A stretch of 64,000 bases of DNA from Pseudomonas neustonica (GCF_003797945.1 NZ_RKKU01000013.1:45275-109274); one strand, 5' to 3'; positions 55,532-64,000 are shown, counted from the first letter of the stretch. A program made the numbers and translations. Notes: a model not told the origin generated them from the letters alone.

Positions 55532-57055
55532 ATGCGCGTACTGGGGTTGATGGCACTTTCCAGTGTTCTGCTGGGCTGCGCTACACAGGGCGTCAGCCAC
55601 ACCGAATTGCCCTCGTATTACATGGCAGCCGACCCCCAAACGCGCCTCAGCCAGTATGTCGCCAAAGAGCAGCCAGCAGATGAATCGCTGTCGGGATTTA
55701 CCTTGTTGTATAAGGGTAATGATGCGCTGGCTGCGCGGCTCAAATTGATCGACATGGCCGATCAAAGTCTGGATATCCAGTATTACATTTTTAACACGGA
55801 TATTACCGGCGGGTTGATAGCCGAACACCTGCTTAAAGCTGCCGATCGTGGCGTTAGAGTGCGGATATTGTTGGATGATATCGGCAGTAGCCTGGAAGAT
55901 ATGAAGGTGGCGGTGGTTGACCAGCATCCGAACGTTGAAGTGCGTTTGTATAATCCGCTGAGCCTGCGTAATGAATGGCTCAAGTCGTTAAGCACGCTGG
56001 GCGAATTTGGTCGTATCAACTATCGCATGCATAACAAACTGATGGTCGCGGATAATCGTGCGCTGATTACCGGCGGCCGCAATATCGGTGATGAGTACTT
56101 TACCCTCAGCGATGTTGATTTTCAGGATGTAGATGTTTTGGGCATCGGTTCGATAGCTGACGCCGCCTCTGACAGCTTCGATAACTTCTGGAATAGCGGT
56201 ATTGCTATCCCGATCGCCACCCTGGCCAAGCAGTCAGACGCCGAGGCGCTGGCATCGATGCGTGCCACATTAGGGTCGCGTAACCTTCAGCTTCAGCATG
56301 ATCCCTATCTCAAGGCCGCTGCCCGATCACCCTTCATAACCGATATGAGCAACGGCACTCTGAACTGGCGCTGGGGGCATGCCGAATGGTTTTACGACGA
56401 CCCATCCAAATCCGATCCGCATGGCGACGGCAACGAAACGGCCTTTCTCGGGCGCAGGTTGCTGGAAAAGTTACGGGCATCGCGCAGCGAGCTACTGCTC
56501 ACATCGGCTTATTTTGTTCCACTTGAGACGGGCGAAGACATGCTGCTGGATATTCATTCGCAGGGAGTGAGTATCTCGGTGTTGACCAACTCGTTGGCCA
56601 CTACTGACGTCTTGGCTGTACATAGCGGCTACGCTAAGTCCCGCGTTTCATTACTCAAAGGCGGGTTGAATATATGGGAGTTGCGGCCGATCGCAGGCCA
56701 GCAGGAGCGTGCCAGTCCGTTTCTTGGTGAGTCCTTGGCCAGCTTGCACGCGAAGACCTTTGTCTTTGACCGCAAAGCCGTTTTTATTGGCTCGGTTAAT
56801 CTGGACGCGCGTTCAGTAAAGCTCAATACCGAGGCGGGTGTTTATATTGAGCAGCAGGCTATTGCCGAGGAAATGGTTGATCTGTTTAACCGCTGGACGT
56901 CCGATGACTTCGCGTATCAAGTCTCCTTGAATGAAAACCATGATCTTCAGTGGCAGGCGGACGGTAAGACATGGAGCAAGGAGCCTGAGGCAGGTGCCTT
57001 CAGGCGTTTTATGAGCTGGACGCTGGGGTGGCTGCCGATAGAAGGTCAGCTCTAA
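55532..57055 (+). CDS. clsC: Phospholipase D family, ClsC-like lipoprotein
   Basis: A 507-residue protein with the lipobox LLGC at residue 13-16 and two HKD motifs: HNKLMVADNRALITGGRN (about 167) and HAKTFVFDRKAVFIGSVN (about 406). It resembles cardiolipin synthase C (YmdC) in layout, which joins phosphatidylglycerol with phosphatidylethanolamine. AAAGGATG precedes the ATG. It faces the ClsA-type gene at 57576, with a small periplasmic protein between. Two synthases in one place suggests control of cardiolipin content, as in halophilic or osmotic stress. Confidence 0.87.
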   Translation: MRVLGLMALSSVLLGCATQGVSHTELPSYYMAADPQTRLSQYVAKEQPADESLSGFTLLYKGNDALAARLKLIDMADQSLDIQYYIFNTDITGGLIAEHLLKAADRGVRVRILLDDIGSSLEDMKVAVVDQHPNVEVRLYNPLSLRNEWLKSLSTLGEFGRINYRMHNKLMVADNRALITGGRNIGDEYFTLSDVDFQDVDVLGIGSIADAASDSFDNFWNSGIAIPIATLAKQSDAEALASMRATLGSRNLQLQHDPYLKAAARSPFITDMSNGTLNWRWGHAEWFYDDPSKSDPHGDGNETAFLGRRLLEKLRASRSELLLTSAYFVPLETGEDMLLDIHSQGVSISVLTNSLATTDVLAVHSGYAKSRVSLLKGGLNIWELRPIAGQQERASPFLGESLASLHAKTFVFDRKAVFIGSVNLDARSVKLNTEAGVYIEQQAIAEEMVDLFNRWTSDDFAYQVSLNENHDLQWQADGKTWSKEPEAGAFRRFMSWTLGWLPIEGQL

Positions 57056-57076
57056 AACCTGGACCGCCGGATTCGC

Positions 57077-57448
57077 TTACGCGGTGGAGTGTCCCAGCCA
57101 ATGCTGTGCTGCGCTTAAATAGGCAGCAGCGTGCACAAGCACGGCGTTACTGTCCTGGTGTTCTACCGCCTGGTGCAGCTGTTCCAGGGGTGCTGCGATG
57201 GGCGCAGAAGGGGTGCCCAATAGCAGCAAATCACTTTCCAGTTGGTAACTCAACTCGTCAATCAAGCCTAAGGCCGCAACGTCCAGCGGTGCGCTTACCA
57301 GCTGCTGCAGCGATTGGTTATGGGCGCTAAGCTGGCTTACGGCGGCGTGACGAGAACTGGCTGATGTACTGTTGGCTGGGCTTGCAGTGGCCATGATTGG
57401 GCTCATCATGGCAACAGTGAAGCTAACGGGCAGCAGGTATACTTTCAT
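57077..57448 (-). CDS. Small periplasmic helical protein
   Basis: A protein of about 123 residues with a signal peptide (KVYLLPVSFTVAMMSPIMATA, cleavage near residue 23). The mature part is helical and Ala/Leu-rich (QSLQQLVSAPLDVAALGLIDELSYQLESDLLLL, then a helix-pair AVEHQDSNAVLVHAAAYLSAA). It vaguely resembles the DUF6746 group. No Cys. I chose the ATG at 57448 since it gives the best signal; the frame is open to 57511. It lies between the two cardiolipin synthase genes. Confidence 0.6.
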   Translation of the reverse strand: MKVYLLPVSFTVAMMSPIMATASPANSTSASSRHAAVSQLSAHNQSLQQLVSAPLDVAALGLIDELSYQLESDLLLLGTPSAPIAAPLEQLHQAVEHQDSNAVLVHAAAYLSAAQHWLGHSTA

Positions 57449-57575
57449 GGGCTTATCCATAATGATAATCAAACTCATTAAGAATTGTAATCTTCCCCGC
57501 CCGGAAAGCAACCTGATTTTCAGGTTTTATTTCAGGCTGCGTGCTAATGCGCTTTATGATTTTTCTGCGGGTTTT

Positions 57576-59018
57576 CTACAGCAGCGGGCTAAGGAAGAAT
57601 ACGCCTCGCTCAACCACGCGCGAGGCGCGAGAGCGCTGCTGCCAGTCTGCCAGCAGCAGCCGCTCACTGGCCGCTTCGTATCCATCGAGTAGTGTTCGAA
57701 TACTGGCACAGCCTTCTGGCGAGAAGAGGGCGACGGTTAGCTCGAAGTTCAGCTGCAAGCTTCGGATATCCAGATTAACACTGCCAACAAGCGCCAGCTG
57801 ATCATCCATCAGCATCGCCTTGGTATGCAGCAGCCCGCCGGCGAATCGATAGATTTCGCCGCCCGCTTCCAGAAAACGCTGGTAAAACGCGCGGCTGGCC
57901 CAACCCACCAGTTTTGAATCATTGCGCGCCGGCAGCAATACTTTTACCCGAACGCCGCGTTCTGCCGCTTGGCACAGAGCGTTGAATATCGCTTCAGATG
58001 GAACAAAGTAGGGTGTGCTGATGGTAATACTGTCATTGGCGCGATAGATGCTCGATAGCACCGCTTGGCCGATCAGATCGTCACCCACGCCCGGTCCGGA
58101 TGGCAATATGGACAGCCACTTGTAGCAAGCAGGCGCGCTAGGCGGGGCGGGTTCGAGGCGGCGAAGTCCTGTTTCCACCTCCCAGTCCCAGGCAAAAACC
58201 TTATCCAGCCCGCGAGCAGCCGGTCCATCCAGGCGCAACATGATATCCACCCAGGCGCCGACCTTGGCTTCCTTCTTGAAATATAACGGGTCGGCAATAT
58301 TCATTGAGCCGCTGTAGGCAATCTCGCCGTCGATGACGATCAACTTGCGGTGCAGCCTTAGGTCGATTCGCTGGACCAGTGCGCGCAAGAGACGAACGGG
58401 CAGGGCGGGTACCACTTCAATGCCCGCATCAATCAGCCGCTTGCGCCAACTGGAGCGAAAGAACGGACGGCTGCCGGCGTGGTCTATCAATAGCGACACT
58501 TTAACGCCACGCACGCTGGCGCTGATCAGCTCCTCGGCGAGCTCGTCAACACGACCACCAGGGAACCAGATGTAGGTCTCGATATGAATTCGGTTACGCG
58601 CAGCGCGAATGTCGGCACAGAGTTGCGAGAAAATCAGCTCGGGGGTATCCAGTAACTGCATCTGCCGATACCCGAGTGCGCCTATGCCCATGCGGGTTGA
58701 TAGCAATTGATAAATGCCCTGGGTTAGCGAGCCACCACTGATAGGCGCTTTGGTGGCAGAGAAATCAGTAGCGATGCTCTGTAAAAAAGGCTCAACCATC
58801 GACTCGGCCCGCTGCGCTCGCTGCTTACCCAGATTTAGCTCGCCAAGCATCAAATAGAGTGCCGCGCCGAAAATCGGCAGTATATAAATCACCAATAGCC
58901 AGGAAAGCGTAACGCTGACAGGGTTACGCTTGGCTACGACGCGCAGCGTGACGGCCGCAGTAAAAAGCCAGTAGAGTACGACCAGCGCCAAGCCGATAAT
59001 GTGTTCAACGTTTGCCAT
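57576..59018 (-). CDS. clsA: Cardiolipin synthase (ClsA-like)
   Basis: A protein of about 480 residues with two N-terminal membrane helices (8-24, 36-57; PLDNc), then the paired PLD domains with HRKLIVIDGEIAYSGSMN (H223) and HTKAMLMDDQLALVGSVN (H about 397). It condenses two phosphatidylglycerol molecules to cardiolipin and glycerol. I chose the ATG at 59018 (MANVEHI) over 59057. The order clsC, clsA-like and a channel protein within 6 kb suggests a membrane-composition theme. It diverges from the channel gene with 101 bases between starts. Confidence 0.92.
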   Translation of the reverse strand: MANVEHIIGLALVVLYWLFTAAVTLRVVAKRNPVSVTLSWLLVIYILPIFGAALYLMLGELNLGKQRAQRAESMVEPFLQSIATDFSATKAPISGGSLTQGIYQLLSTRMGIGALGYRQMQLLDTPELIFSQLCADIRAARNRIHIETYIWFPGGRVDELAEELISASVRGVKVSLLIDHAGSRPFFRSSWRKRLIDAGIEVVPALPVRLLRALVQRIDLRLHRKLIVIDGEIAYSGSMNIADPLYFKKEAKVGAWVDIMLRLDGPAARGLDKVFAWDWEVETGLRRLEPAPPSAPACYKWLSILPSGPGVGDDLIGQAVLSSIYRANDSITISTPYFVPSEAIFNALCQAAERGVRVKVLLPARNDSKLVGWASRAFYQRFLEAGGEIYRFAGGLLHTKAMLMDDQLALVGSVNLDIRSLQLNFELTVALFSPEGCASIRTLLDGYEAASERLLLADWQQRSRASRVVERGVFFLSPLL

Positions 59019-59119
59019 AGTATTTGCTGGATGAGTACTCGGTTGATGTGCGATCAATCTAGCAGGATTTACCTGCTCCGTTAAGAATCAGACACCCCCA
59101 GAGCAAAGAGGCTCCCTGA

Positions 59120-61072
59120 ATGCTGCCATTTTCCTTCGTTGATCGTTTGCGTTACCTGGTGGAACGGCAGTTCATCAAGGGAGCGCATTATCAACTGTTG
59201 GTCGTTGCTGCTTTTATCGCTCTGATTTCATTGATCGGGGGCTGGCTGGCCTGGCCCTCTGCGCCTGAGGGTAGCAACTTGGCAGACTCTGTCTGGTGGG
59301 CGTTTTTGCGCCTGACAGACCCCGGATATCTGGGCGATGATGAGGGCACCTGGCGGCGTATTGTCTCTACCGCGCTGACGGTCAGTGGCTATGTGGTGTT
59401 TCTCGGCGCTCTGGTTGCGATCATGACCCGCTGGTTGATTGATATCATGGTCAAGCTGGAGCAGGGGCTGACACCGGTCACGGTAACTGATCACATTGTG
59501 ATTCTGGGCTGGACTAACCGTACTATACCTTTGGTGCAGGAAATTCTGGACGTAAGTGGTGGTATTCAACGCCTCCTGCGTGCACGCGATACCAAGCGCC
59601 TGCGGCTGGTGATTCTGGCTGATGAGATCAATGCTGATCGCGTGCAGGAGCTGAGAGAAATCCCTCTTATTCGGCGCTCCATGAGTAACATTATTTTGCG
59701 CTCGGGCACGTCACTGCAACCTGAAGACCTGGATCGCGTCGCCTGCCTGCAGGCCGCCGTGGTGCTGATACCGGGGCGTAACCAGAGTGCCAATGAGCTG
59801 CTGACCGGTGATGTGGAAACCATCAAGGCCTTGCTGACGTTACAGGCGCAGGCGCATCTGCGGGGCACCGCGCCGCCCTATGTGGTGGCCGAGATCGACG
59901 ATATGCGCAAACTGAATGTATTGCGCAGAGCTTATTCAGGTCCGCTTGAAGTGGTTGCCAGTGACGCCATGGTTAGCCGGCTATTCGCCCAATCTCTGGT
60001 TCATCCCGGTATGTCAGAGTTATTCGGCGAGGTGATGACCGTCCACGAGGGTAATGAATTCTATATTCGCTCCACTGACAACTGCGTGGGCCAGTCTCTT
60101 GGCGAGATCGGCAGACATGCCCCGCAGGCTATTCTGTGTGGTTTGATGCGACCGCACGGCGACAGCTGGCGGACCTGGCTGAACGCACCGAGTGATGAGG
60201 TCATACGTCAGGGTGACAAGATAGTCATGTTGGCGCGTGATTACACCCACGCCGAACCACAGAACAACACGGAACAGCCGCTGCGTGCGTTGCAGCGACC
60301 GCAGCGCCAGCCGAAAGCCGAGTCGGGCGGTTTGCGACGTATGCTGATATTGGGCTGGAACCGACGGGTACCCGCGCTTATTCACGAGTTAGCCGGTTAT
60401 ACCGGGTATCATTTTGAAGTGCATGTGGTTGCGGTGATCGATCCGCTCGAGCGAACCAAAGAGATAAGCGCCTATAGCGAACTCACCGCGGGCGTTAGCT
60501 GCCAACATACTCAAGCCGACTACATGGTAGAGGGCGCGCTGCGGGGCCTCTTGCAGCAGCGCTTTGACAGCGTCTTGCTGCTCTCGTCTGATCGCATGGA
60601 CTCGGGTGAAGAGGCGGATGCGCGGGCCATGGTGGGTTACTTGGTGGTCGACGAGCTGTTGCTCGAGAGCAGCCACAAGCCGCAGATACTACTTGAACTC
60701 AGTGACCCGGCTAACGATGCATTAGTCGTGCGTAAGCGCGGAGAAAGTATTGTAAGTCCTATGATCCTCAGCCATTTAATGGCGCAGATAGCCCAGCGGC
60801 GAGAGCTGGGGCTGATGCTGGAAGAACTCTTTACCACGGGTGGCGCGCAGATTGTCTTTTGTAAAAGCAGCGACTACTCAATGCAAAGTGTTACTACCTT
60901 TGCTGACCTGGAAGCCGTGATCGCGTTGCAGGGCGAAACCGCCCTGGGGATTTATCGCAATAAACCGGACGAGCAGGGCCGCAGGCTGCAGTTGAATCCG
61001 CCACGTGATCAACCCTTGAGGTTGCAGCAAGGCGATCAGCTAGTGGTGCTGACGACCCTGCCTGAAGGCTGA
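59120..61072 (+). CDS. CASTOR/POLLUX-like ion channel
   Basis: A 650-residue membrane protein. It has hydrophobic helices at about 25-46 and 84-105 with a pore-like SVWWAFLRLTDPG (57-69) between, and two RCK-like nucleotide-binding regions: HIVILGWTNRTIPLVQEIL (about 125-143) and MLILGWNRRVPALIHEL. This is the layout of plant CASTOR and POLLUX/DMI1 (nuclear cation channels) and their bacterial relatives. The family selects Ca2+ or K+ and binds Ca2+ at the RCK ring, but the ion here is not established. It stands beside cardiolipin synthase. Confidence 0.85.
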   Translation: MLPFSFVDRLRYLVERQFIKGAHYQLLVVAAFIALISLIGGWLAWPSAPEGSNLADSVWWAFLRLTDPGYLGDDEGTWRRIVSTALTVSGYVVFLGALVAIMTRWLIDIMVKLEQGLTPVTVTDHIVILGWTNRTIPLVQEILDVSGGIQRLLRARDTKRLRLVILADEINADRVQELREIPLIRRSMSNIILRSGTSLQPEDLDRVACLQAAVVLIPGRNQSANELLTGDVETIKALLTLQAQAHLRGTAPPYVVAEIDDMRKLNVLRRAYSGPLEVVASDAMVSRLFAQSLVHPGMSELFGEVMTVHEGNEFYIRSTDNCVGQSLGEIGRHAPQAILCGLMRPHGDSWRTWLNAPSDEVIRQGDKIVMLARDYTHAEPQNNTEQPLRALQRPQRQPKAESGGLRRMLILGWNRRVPALIHELAGYTGYHFEVHVVAVIDPLERTKEISAYSELTAGVSCQHTQADYMVEGALRGLLQQRFDSVLLLSSDRMDSGEEADARAMVGYLVVDELLLESSHKPQILLELSDPANDALVVRKRGESIVSPMILSHLMAQIAQRRELGLMLEELFTTGGAQIVFCKSSDYSMQSVTTFADLEAVIALQGETALGIYRNKPDEQGRRLQLNPPRDQPLRLQQGDQLVVLTTLPEG

Positions 61073-61094
61073 GTGTCTGGTTGTTGACGACCGG

Positions 61095-61433
61095 CTAGAG
61101 GCAATTGTCAGGCTTGGGCAGCCCTGCTACTTTGGCCGCAAACTTGGCCGGGCTACCCGGAAACAGGCCTAGTAAGTAAAGGCTGTTGCCTTTGTCCTTA
61201 CCTAGTTGCTGGCCAACATACTTGACCAATGGGCGCATGGCGGGCGACAGCTGATAGGTGTGATAGAAATCACGCAGCACTTGAATAATCTCAAGATGAG
61301 CTGGTGTCAGGATGATCCCTTCCTGTTCAGCCAATGCGGCAGCAACCGGCTCAGACCAATCCTGCAAATCCAGCAAAAAGCCTTCCTTGTCGACTTTTAT
61401 GGCCTCGCCATCAACCAGCAGTATATGGCTCAC
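61095..61433 (-). CDS. tusE: Sulfurtransferase TusE
   Basis: A protein of about 112 residues (the usual TusE/DsrC length) that takes sulfur from TusD and hands it to MnmA for 2-thiouridine in tRNA. It ends in GLPKPDNCL, with the active Cys one before the end. I chose GTG at 61433, which overlaps the tusB stop (GTGA) and gives a normal N-terminus; a longer frame to 61463 would overlap tusB. Last gene in tusDCBE. Confidence 0.92.
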   Translation of the reverse strand: MSHILLVDGEAIKVDKEGFLLDLQDWSEPVAAALAEQEGIILTPAHLEIIQVLRDFYHTYQLSPAMRPLVKYVGQQLGKDKGNSLYLLGLFPGSPAKFAAKVAGLPKPDNCL

Positions 61434-61729
61434 CAGCTGAGCACCTTGTCGTACTGGGTACACAGTTGAACAAAGGTCGGATAATCAATCAATTTGACTC
61501 GCTTGGGCAGATCATCAATTGCCAGGCCACGTGCGCTAACGTCGGCTTCCATGACATATAGACGCACGCTGGCGGGCAGTAGTTGCAGTGCGCTATTTGA
61601 ACTGGTGTCTGGCAGTAGGCTATAAACGCCATCCTCAATCATTAGTAACCCCTGTTCAGGTCCCATTGATCGCAAGGTGCTAGCGAAACGACTGCTATCC
61701 TGGGGCGCATGGCGTAGAACATGCAACAT
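61430..61729 (-). CDS. tusB: Sulfurtransferase complex subunit TusB
   Basis: A protein of about 99 residues that forms the TusBCD hexamer. MLHVLRHAP at the start and DGVYSLLP are typical; members lack a catalytic Cys. I chose the ATG at 61729 with GGAG upstream; TTG at 61735 would add two residues. It overlaps tusE and follows tusC with a 25-base gap. Confidence 0.9.
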   Translation of the reverse strand: MLHVLRHAPQDSSRFASTLRSMGPEQGLLMIEDGVYSLLPDTSSNSALQLLPASVRLYVMEADVSARGLAIDDLPKRVKLIDYPTFVQLCTQYDKVLSW

Positions 61730-61754
61730 GCTCAAACTCCCTCAAACCGGACAT

Positions 61755-62120
61755 TCATAGCGTGACCACCTGATCGTATTGTTCAAGCAGTGCGGCAATT
61801 TCAGCCCCCTCAACCGGTTTTGCCGGGAGAAGCAGTTGATTGGACTGCAAGCCACGTTCGCTAAGTGAATGCTGGCAAACGAAAAGATCTTCAACCCCAA
61901 AGATAGGCAGCGCTTTGAGGTTGGCAGTCAGTGATTTTTGTTTGATCAGGGCAGATTCCTGGCCTTTAAGCAGTTGCATTACACCGCTATCAAGGAACAG
62001 CAGACTGACCGGCACACCAAAAGCGGCCGCGGCGAGAGCAAGGTCCAATGCCTCACGTGCTGCTTGTGCTGCTGGCGGATGTCGACTTATCACCAGTAGG
62101 CTTTTCAAATCAGCTGCCAA
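61755..62120 (-). CDS. tusC: Sulfurtransferase complex subunit TusC
   Basis: A 121-residue DsrF-like subunit: SLLVISRHPPAAQAAREALDLALAAAAF at the start, DSGVMQLLKGQ in the middle, and CQHSLSERGL. It overlaps tusD by 11 bases. The start is a TTG at 62120; another TTG at 62108 would give MKSLLVI, closer to relatives, so the exact start is unsure. Confidence 0.9.
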   Translation of the reverse strand: MAADLKSLLVISRHPPAAQAAREALDLALAAAAFGVPVSLLFLDSGVMQLLKGQESALIKQKSLTANLKALPIFGVEDLFVCQHSLSERGLQSNQLLLPAKPVEGAEIAALLEQYDQVVTL

Positions 62121-62499
62121 AAGTCACCGCCCGATCAGCCGATTGCATGGCGTCTACCCACTGGCCCAGTCCCGATAGCACCCACGGCTGACCACTGTTG
62201 GCCACGGGGCGCTCCCAGCGAGAGGCCTCTGCCTCGTTAAGCACACCGCGACGCAGCGCTGCGGCAATACAGACTACGGCGTCCAGCTCGTTGCTACTGA
62301 TGAACTCACGCCACTCGCGGGCAATATCTGATTCGTCCTGCGGTTGCACTGCCAAGTCTGATGCAAGGTGCACTGCATCGCGATAGAAAAACAATCGACT
62401 TATCTGGTGACCGCCATCAAGCGCCGCCTGGGCAAAGCTCAGGGCGCTGCGGGCAGCTGGGTCCTGTGGCCCGGCAAGCAGGGCAATAGCAAATTTCAT
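62110..62499 (-). CDS. tusD: Sulfurtransferase TusD
   Basis: A protein of about 129 residues, the catalytic subunit with Cys77 in DAVVCIAAALRRGV equivalent to Cys78 of the E. coli enzyme. It takes sulfur from TusA and passes it to TusE. I chose the ATG at 62499 (MKFAIALLAGP), which matches the family; the frame runs to 62523. First gene of tusDCBE, separated from yccA by a terminator. Confidence 0.93.
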   Translation of the reverse strand: MKFAIALLAGPQDPAARSALSFAQAALDGGHQISRLFFYRDAVHLASDLAVQPQDESDIAREWREFISSNELDAVVCIAAALRRGVLNEAEASRWERPVANSGQPWVLSGLGQWVDAMQSADRAVTFGS

Positions 62500-62524
62500 G
62501 ACGTTTAAGCGACTCTCAAACAAA

Positions 62525-62552
62525 AATGGCTCGCCAATTCTGGCGAGCCATT
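62525..62552 (-). terminator. Rho-independent terminator after yccA
   Basis: AATGGCTCGCC and GGCGAGCCATT form a perfect 11-base-pair stem with a six-base loop. On the minus strand it is followed by TTTTG, so it ends the yccA transcript before tusD begins. Confidence 0.9.
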
Positions 62553-62574
62553 GATTATATCCTACTCGCTGATA

Positions 62575-63246
62575 TCAGTCGTCGTTGAAGGCGCCAATCA
62601 GGCTCAGCAGGCTGAGGAACAGGTTGTAGATCGAGACGAACAACGTAATGGTCGCCATGATGTAGTTGTCTTCACCACCGTGAATGATCGAGCTGGTCTG
62701 ATAGAGAATGACGGCAGAAGAAAACAGCACGAAGCCGGCAGAAATGGCCAACTGAAGACCGCTGATCTGCACGAAGAAACTGGCAACAACGGCTACCAGC
62801 AGTACGACAAATCCCGCCATGATGAAGCCGGACAGGAAACTGAAGTCCTTGCGCGAGATGATGGCGTAGGCTGAAAGACTGAAAAAGACCAGAGCCGTCA
62901 TGCCCAGAGCCAGCGTGACTACCGAGCCGCCGTTAGGCATGTTGAGGTAGGCATTGAGGATAGGGCCAAGGGTGTAGCCAAGGAAGCCGGTGAAAGCAAA
63001 GGTGCTGACCAGACCCCAGCCAGAGTTACGCAGCTTGGTGGTCAAAAACAGCAGGCCGTAAAAACCTACCAGCGTCACAATGATGCCGGGATAGGGAAGG
63101 TTGAGGCTCATGGAAACGAAAGCGACCAGGGCCGAGAAAGCCAAGGTCATGGCCAGCAATGTGTACGTATTACGGAAGAGTTTGCTGACTTCCGCTTCGT
63201 TCACACCGCTGTGTTGCATCGTCGTATGGCGTTCTTGCATGTTCAT
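62575..63246 (-). CDS. yccA: Bax inhibitor-1 family protein YccA
   Basis: A 223-residue inner membrane protein with seven helices (about 30-47, 52-70, 78-96, 105-123, 133-150, 155-175, 195-215). YccA interacts with and inhibits FtsH. The N-terminal cytoplasmic tail (about 25 residues) is present, as are [10 protein letters not shown] and the C-terminal [20 protein letters not shown], which closely follow the family. AGGAG lies eight bases before the ATG at 63246. It is next to tusDCBE as in P. aeruginosa. Confidence 0.93.
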   Translation of the reverse strand: MNMQERHTTMQHSGVNEAEVSKLFRNTYTLLAMTLAFSALVAFVSMSLNLPYPGIIVTLVGFYGLLFLTTKLRNSGWGLVSTFAFTGFLGYTLGPILNAYLNMPNGGSVVTLALGMTALVFFSLSAYAIISRKDFSFLSGFIMAGFVVLLVAVVASFFVQISGLQLAISAGFVLFSSAVILYQTSSIIHGGEDNYIMATITLFVSIYNLFLSLLSLIGAFNDD

Positions 63247-63467
63247 GCACAGCTCCTGTGAAGGTAAATCAAGTGATCCATTAGTTACTTCCAGATAATA
63301 CGGGTAATCGATGTCAAATCAAGGTAAGGCTGATATCGAACTATTTCTATTCATGTGCAAAGCCTGCCGGGACCAACTAAATGGACAGCAAAAGATGCAA
63401 TAAGTTGGTCTCTTTTATGCTGTACCCCATTGACTCATCAGCATTTTCCGGTAGTATTGCCGGCCGT

Positions 63468-63558
63468 GGAGGGATGGCAGAGCGGTTGAATGCACCGGTC
63501 TTGAAAACCGGCGTAGGTTAATAGCCTACCCAGGGTTCGAATCCCTGTCCCTCCGCCA
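63468..63558 (+). tRNA. serT: tRNA-Ser(UGA)
   Basis: A 91-base class II tRNA with CCA encoded at the end (63556-63558). The acceptor stem GGAGGGA pairs with TCCCTCC. The anticodon stem CCGGT/ACCGG encloses CTTGAAA, which reads UGA in the 34-36 position and decodes UCA and other UCN codons. The long variable arm (about TAGGTTAATAGCCTA) is typical of serine. The T-loop GGTTCGAAT is normal. It lies next to yccA, as in Pseudomonas. Confidence 0.97.
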
Positions 63559-63937
63559 CTATCTGTACTCAAAGCCCCGTAAATCGGGGCTTTGTTGTTT
63601 CTACTCCCTGCTGTTCTCCGCTTGATTTCCGACAAGGTTTTGTTTTTTGAGTAAATCGCCATTGATGGGCGAGCGACATGCTTTGACGGTGGGATAGCGC
63701 CAGGCGTCAAAGGTAGGTTTCCCCCCCACATTTAACCGCTGATTGCATGGGTCCCCCTGTCGTTCGGGTTGCGTGTGCGCTGAAGTTTGTACCTACCGCT
63801 TCCCTAAACGCAGATCAAGCGGGGCATCTCTATTCTGTCGAATGAGGCTGGGCCTTAAGTTGAGGCAAAAGGATCGGGTTCTACCCCGTTACTGCGGACA
63901 CTCTTGAAAAGAGGCACAATGTGCCAAAGGAGTGTTC
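63559..63937. other. Gap between tRNA-Ser and an insertion sequence
   Basis: The 379 bases after the tRNA contain its terminator, then sequence with no gene, and then the left part of an insertion sequence, whose left terminal repeat I cannot place with certainty (a TACTGCGGACACT word at about 63891-63903 is a candidate). A tRNA gene is a frequent site for mobile-element entry, but no attachment-site duplication of the tRNA 3' end is seen here. Confidence 0.5.
63571..63597 (+). terminator. tRNA-Ser terminator
   Basis: AAAGCCCCG-taaat-CGGGGCTTT with following TGTTGTTT, 12 bases after the tRNA. Confidence 0.88.
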
Positions 63938-64000
63938 ATGTCCAAACGCAGAAAATACAGCCCTGAATTCAAGCGCGAAGCCATCGCGCTATCTCGCCAG
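63938..64000 (+). CDS. IS3-family transposase OrfA (partial)
   Basis: The first 21 codons, MSKRRKYSPEFKREAIALSR, match the start of IS3-family OrfA proteins (transposase_8/HTH domain), which bind the IS ends; OrfB with the DDE core would follow beyond the edge. AAAGGAG lies about 5 bases before the ATG at 63938. The subgroup (IS150, IS3 or IS407) cannot be told from this short piece. Confidence 0.85.
   Translation, partial: MSKRRKYSPEFKREAIALSRQ

Noticed and set aside
63438..63731. A minus-strand open frame across tRNA-Ser
   Set aside because: It lies antisense to a tRNA gene with perfect stems and shows the kind of spurious peptide commonly produced over tRNA genes.

Overview
The window looks like a chromosomal segment of a gammaproteobacterium in the Pseudomonadaceae, of moderate GC and probably a marine or environmental relative of Pseudomonas (Halopseudomonas-like). 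The basis is gene order recalled from Pseudomonas: acnB with a DUF1289 gene and a universal stress gene; infA-bpt-aat-ftsK-lolA-rarA-crcB-serS-cysG; and tusDCBE-yccA-tRNA-Ser. The species is an inference, since no rRNA or other marker gene is present.

Left edge (1-4857): a block of small, lower-GC genes, all on the minus strand, that reads as integron cassettes without an integrase in view (a CALIN-type cluster). One intact cassette is provable: the first bases of the cassette (4851-4857) are the exact complement of the left core of the attC at its other end (4095-4172). A second cassette carries two coupled genes, a nucleotidyltransferase-like gene with a homopolymer frameshift and a DUF262 (GmrS/ParB-like) gene, a plausible defence pair. 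Short GGTCAG-type imperfect palindromes occupy places where attC sites should be.

5282-20854: a CPA1 antiporter, a 7TM diguanylate cyclase, a GFA-type protein, an HDOD protein, an acetoin reductase-like SDR, and an unusual two-gene operon with a PCMT-like methyltransferase fused to a GspE/PilB-type ATPase, followed by a MoxR-type AAA+ ATPase. Next come two YgdI/R lipoproteins and a hydrolase-SDR-flavin monooxygenase operon facing its likely TetR repressor across a perfect 18-bp palindrome.

20944-30988: acnB with a long stem-loop in its leader, DUF1289, a two-domain Usp, miaE, a periplasmic solute-binding protein, a MocR-type regulator, and a LysR regulator facing an acyl-CoA dehydrogenase.

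31180-40834: the conserved core of translation initiation (infA), N-end rule enzymes (bpt, aat), chromosome segregation (ftsK), lipoprotein sorting (lolA), replication maintenance (rarA), fluoride export (crcB), serS and cysG.

40949-61072: accessory metabolism and envelope genes, including two hotdog-fold proteins, a VOC protein, TetR, an FGly sulfatase with a C-terminal membrane anchor, an SDR, a GATase-lipocalin pair, a second diguanylate cyclase, a GST, and an ExbB-ExbD-TonB operon ending in a large lipoprotein with LprI-like and ankyrin modules. Two phospholipase D-type cardiolipin synthases and a CASTOR/POLLUX-like channel follow.

61095-64000: the tRNA 2-thiouridine relay tusDCBE, the Bax-inhibitor-family yccA, tRNA-Ser(UGA), and the first 21 codons of an IS3-family transposase OrfA at the right edge.
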